The translations under genes and the position numbers were made by a program. Source: Accumulibacter sp. (lineage in GTDB: Bacteria > Pseudomonadota > Gammaproteobacteria > Burkholderiales > Rhodocyclaceae). From it: a DNA stretch of 9,369 nucleotides. Positions 8,331 to 9,369 of the stretch are shown here, one piece after another. Within the stretch, counting starts at the first letter, position 1, and each line of letters starts with the position of its first letter. Under the pieces are notes generated by a model. It was not told the origin of the DNA, searched no databases, and saw only the letters and a list, made by a program, of their open reading frames with translations. The stretch is taken from contig JAISQQ010000341.1 in the NCBI GenBank assembly GCA_031274075.1, positions 1-9,369 of the forward strand, written 5' to 3'.

Positions 8331-9366
8331 GCGGCGCATGGATACGTTCATCCACTACGGCTTGGCGGCGGGCATCCAGGCGATCAAGGACGCCGGCCTC
8401 GAGGCGCATCCGGCCAACGCGGAGCGGATCGGCGTTTCCATCGGTTCGGGGATCGGCGGCCTGCCGATGATCGAGGCGACGCGCGACGAATTCGTCGCTT
8501 CCGGAGTGCGCAGGATATCCCCGTTCTTCGTGCCGGGGTCGATCATCAACATGATTGCCGGCAACCTGTCGATCATGTACGGCTACAAGGGCCCGAACAT
8601 CGCCATGGTCAGCGCCTGTTCCACCGGAACGCACAGCATCGGCGACGCCGGGCGGCTGATCGAATATGGGGACGCGGACATCATGGTCGCCGGCGGTGCC
8701 GAATGCACGGTGTCCCCGCTGGGCCTGGGCGGTTTCTGCGCGGCGCGCGCCCTGTCGACGCGCAACGACGACCCGAAGACCGCCAGCCGTCCGTGGGACA
8801 AGGATCGCGACGGCTTCGTCCTGGGCGAGGGCGCCGGCGTGATGGTGCTCGAGGAATACGAGCACGCCAGGGCGCGCGGCGCCAGGATCTACGGCGAGCT
8901 GGCCGGGATCGGCATGAGCGGCGACGCCCATCACATGACCGCGCCGTGCGAAGACGGGGAGGGCGCCGCCCGGTGCATGAGCAATGCCTTGAAGAACGCG
9001 CGGGTCAATCTCGACGAAGTGCATTACCTCAATGCGCATGGCACCTCGACGCCGCTGGGCGACATCGCCGAAACGGTCGCCGTCAAGCGGGCGTTTGGCG
9101 ATCATGCGAAAAAACTGGTGGTCAACTCGACCAAGTCGATGACCGGCCACCTGCTGGGCGCCGCGGGCGGTATCGAGGCCGTGTTCTCCGCGCTGGCCGT
9201 TTACCATCAGGTATCGCCGCCGACCATCAACATTTTCAGCCAGGACGAAGCCTGCGATCTCGACTACTGCGCCAACGAGGCGCGGCCGATGAAGATCGAC
9301 GTGGCCATCTCGAATTCCTTCGGTTTCGGCGGCACCAACGCCACCGCCGTTTTCCGGCGCGTCTAG
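8128..9366 (+). CDS. fabF: beta-ketoacyl-ACP synthase II FabF
   Basis: Elongating condensing enzyme joining acyl-ACP and malonyl-ACP; FabF is also the temperature-responsive step for long unsaturated chains in E. coli. 412 residues, complete. Catalytic residues C164 (SACSTG), H304 (NAHGTSTPLGD), H341 (SMTGHLLGAAG) match E. coli C163/H303/H340 with a constant shift of one. It ends SNSFGFGGTNATAVFRRV. The start is TTG at 8128 (MTRRRVVITGLGVVSPVG), with cggaga 5 nt upstream; an ATG at 8123 is out of frame and closes at once. A TTG start would lower translation relative to ACP. It lies 16 nt after acpP copy 2; its first ~72 codons are duplicated upstream as a remnant. Confidence 0.97.
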   Translation: MTRRRVVITGLGVVSPVGNTVEQAWQNVLAGRSGIERITRFDAASFPVRIAGEVKEFDVTQYLPARDARRMDTFIHYGLAAGIQAIKDAGLEAHPANAERIGVSIGSGIGGLPMIEATRDEFVASGVRRISPFFVPGSIINMIAGNLSIMYGYKGPNIAMVSACSTGTHSIGDAGRLIEYGDADIMVAGGAECTVSPLGLGGFCAARALSTRNDDPKTASRPWDKDRDGFVLGEGAGVMVLEEYEHARARGARIYGELAGIGMSGDAHHMTAPCEDGEGAARCMSNALKNARVNLDEVHYLNAHGTSTPLGDIAETVAVKRAFGDHAKKLVVNSTKSMTGHLLGAAGGIEAVFSALAVYHQVSPPTINIFSQDEACDLDYCANEARPMKIDVAISNSFGFGGTNATAVFRRV

Positions 9367-9369
9367 GCT

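Overview
The window is chromosomal core-metabolism DNA from a GC-rich Gram-negative bacterium, most likely a betaproteobacterium (Rhodocyclales-like; this placement is inferred from gene order and protein similarity recalled from memory, not from a search). Two gene blocks diverge from a short regulatory region at about 2691-2814.

Minus-strand block (1-2690, read right to left): a YceF-type Maf nucleotide pyrophosphatase, then argB (N-acetylglutamate kinase), a HAD-family pyrimidine 5'-nucleotidase-like protein that overlaps argB by 4 nt, and the N-terminal part of slmA (nucleoid occlusion factor), cut by the window edge. Between maf and argB lies a 94-bp non-coding inverted-repeat element (1991-2084) built from 7-bp iterations, with two hairpins nested inside.

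Plus-strand block (2815-9366): yceD (DUF177), rpmF (ribosomal protein L32), plsX, fabH, fabD, fabG, acpP, a second acpP, and fabF. This is the classic fatty-acid/phospholipid synthesis cluster. FabD loads malonyl on ACP, FabH starts the chain, FabG reduces the ketoacyl-ACP, FabF elongates, and PlsX passes finished acyl chains from ACP to phosphate for phospholipid synthesis. plsX-fabH-fabD-fabG are packed with 1-11 nt gaps. The acpP part has its own predicted promoter.

The most unusual feature is at 7322-8333: a tandem duplication of a roughly 500-bp unit made of the acpP leader, acpP and the first ~72 codons of fabF. It has produced two intact 78-residue acyl carrier proteins (67/78 identical by hand alignment) separated by a dead fabF fragment. 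The fragment is frameshifted by an 8-bp tandem repeat. The second ACP keeps the phosphopantetheine serine but has lost three acidic residues on the partner-binding side, including DSLD to DSLN directly after the attachment serine. The pair is either subfunctionalising or the second copy is drifting.

Other points of note: an 11-bp repeat array and a promoter that would make yceD nearly leaderless; a terminator-like hairpin directly before plsX, which has no visible Shine-Dalgarno; and an odd N-terminal extension with a perfect hairpin in the HAD gene. I saw no tRNA, rRNA, CRISPR array, insertion sequence or phage gene. No stretch over 300 bases lacks a gene.
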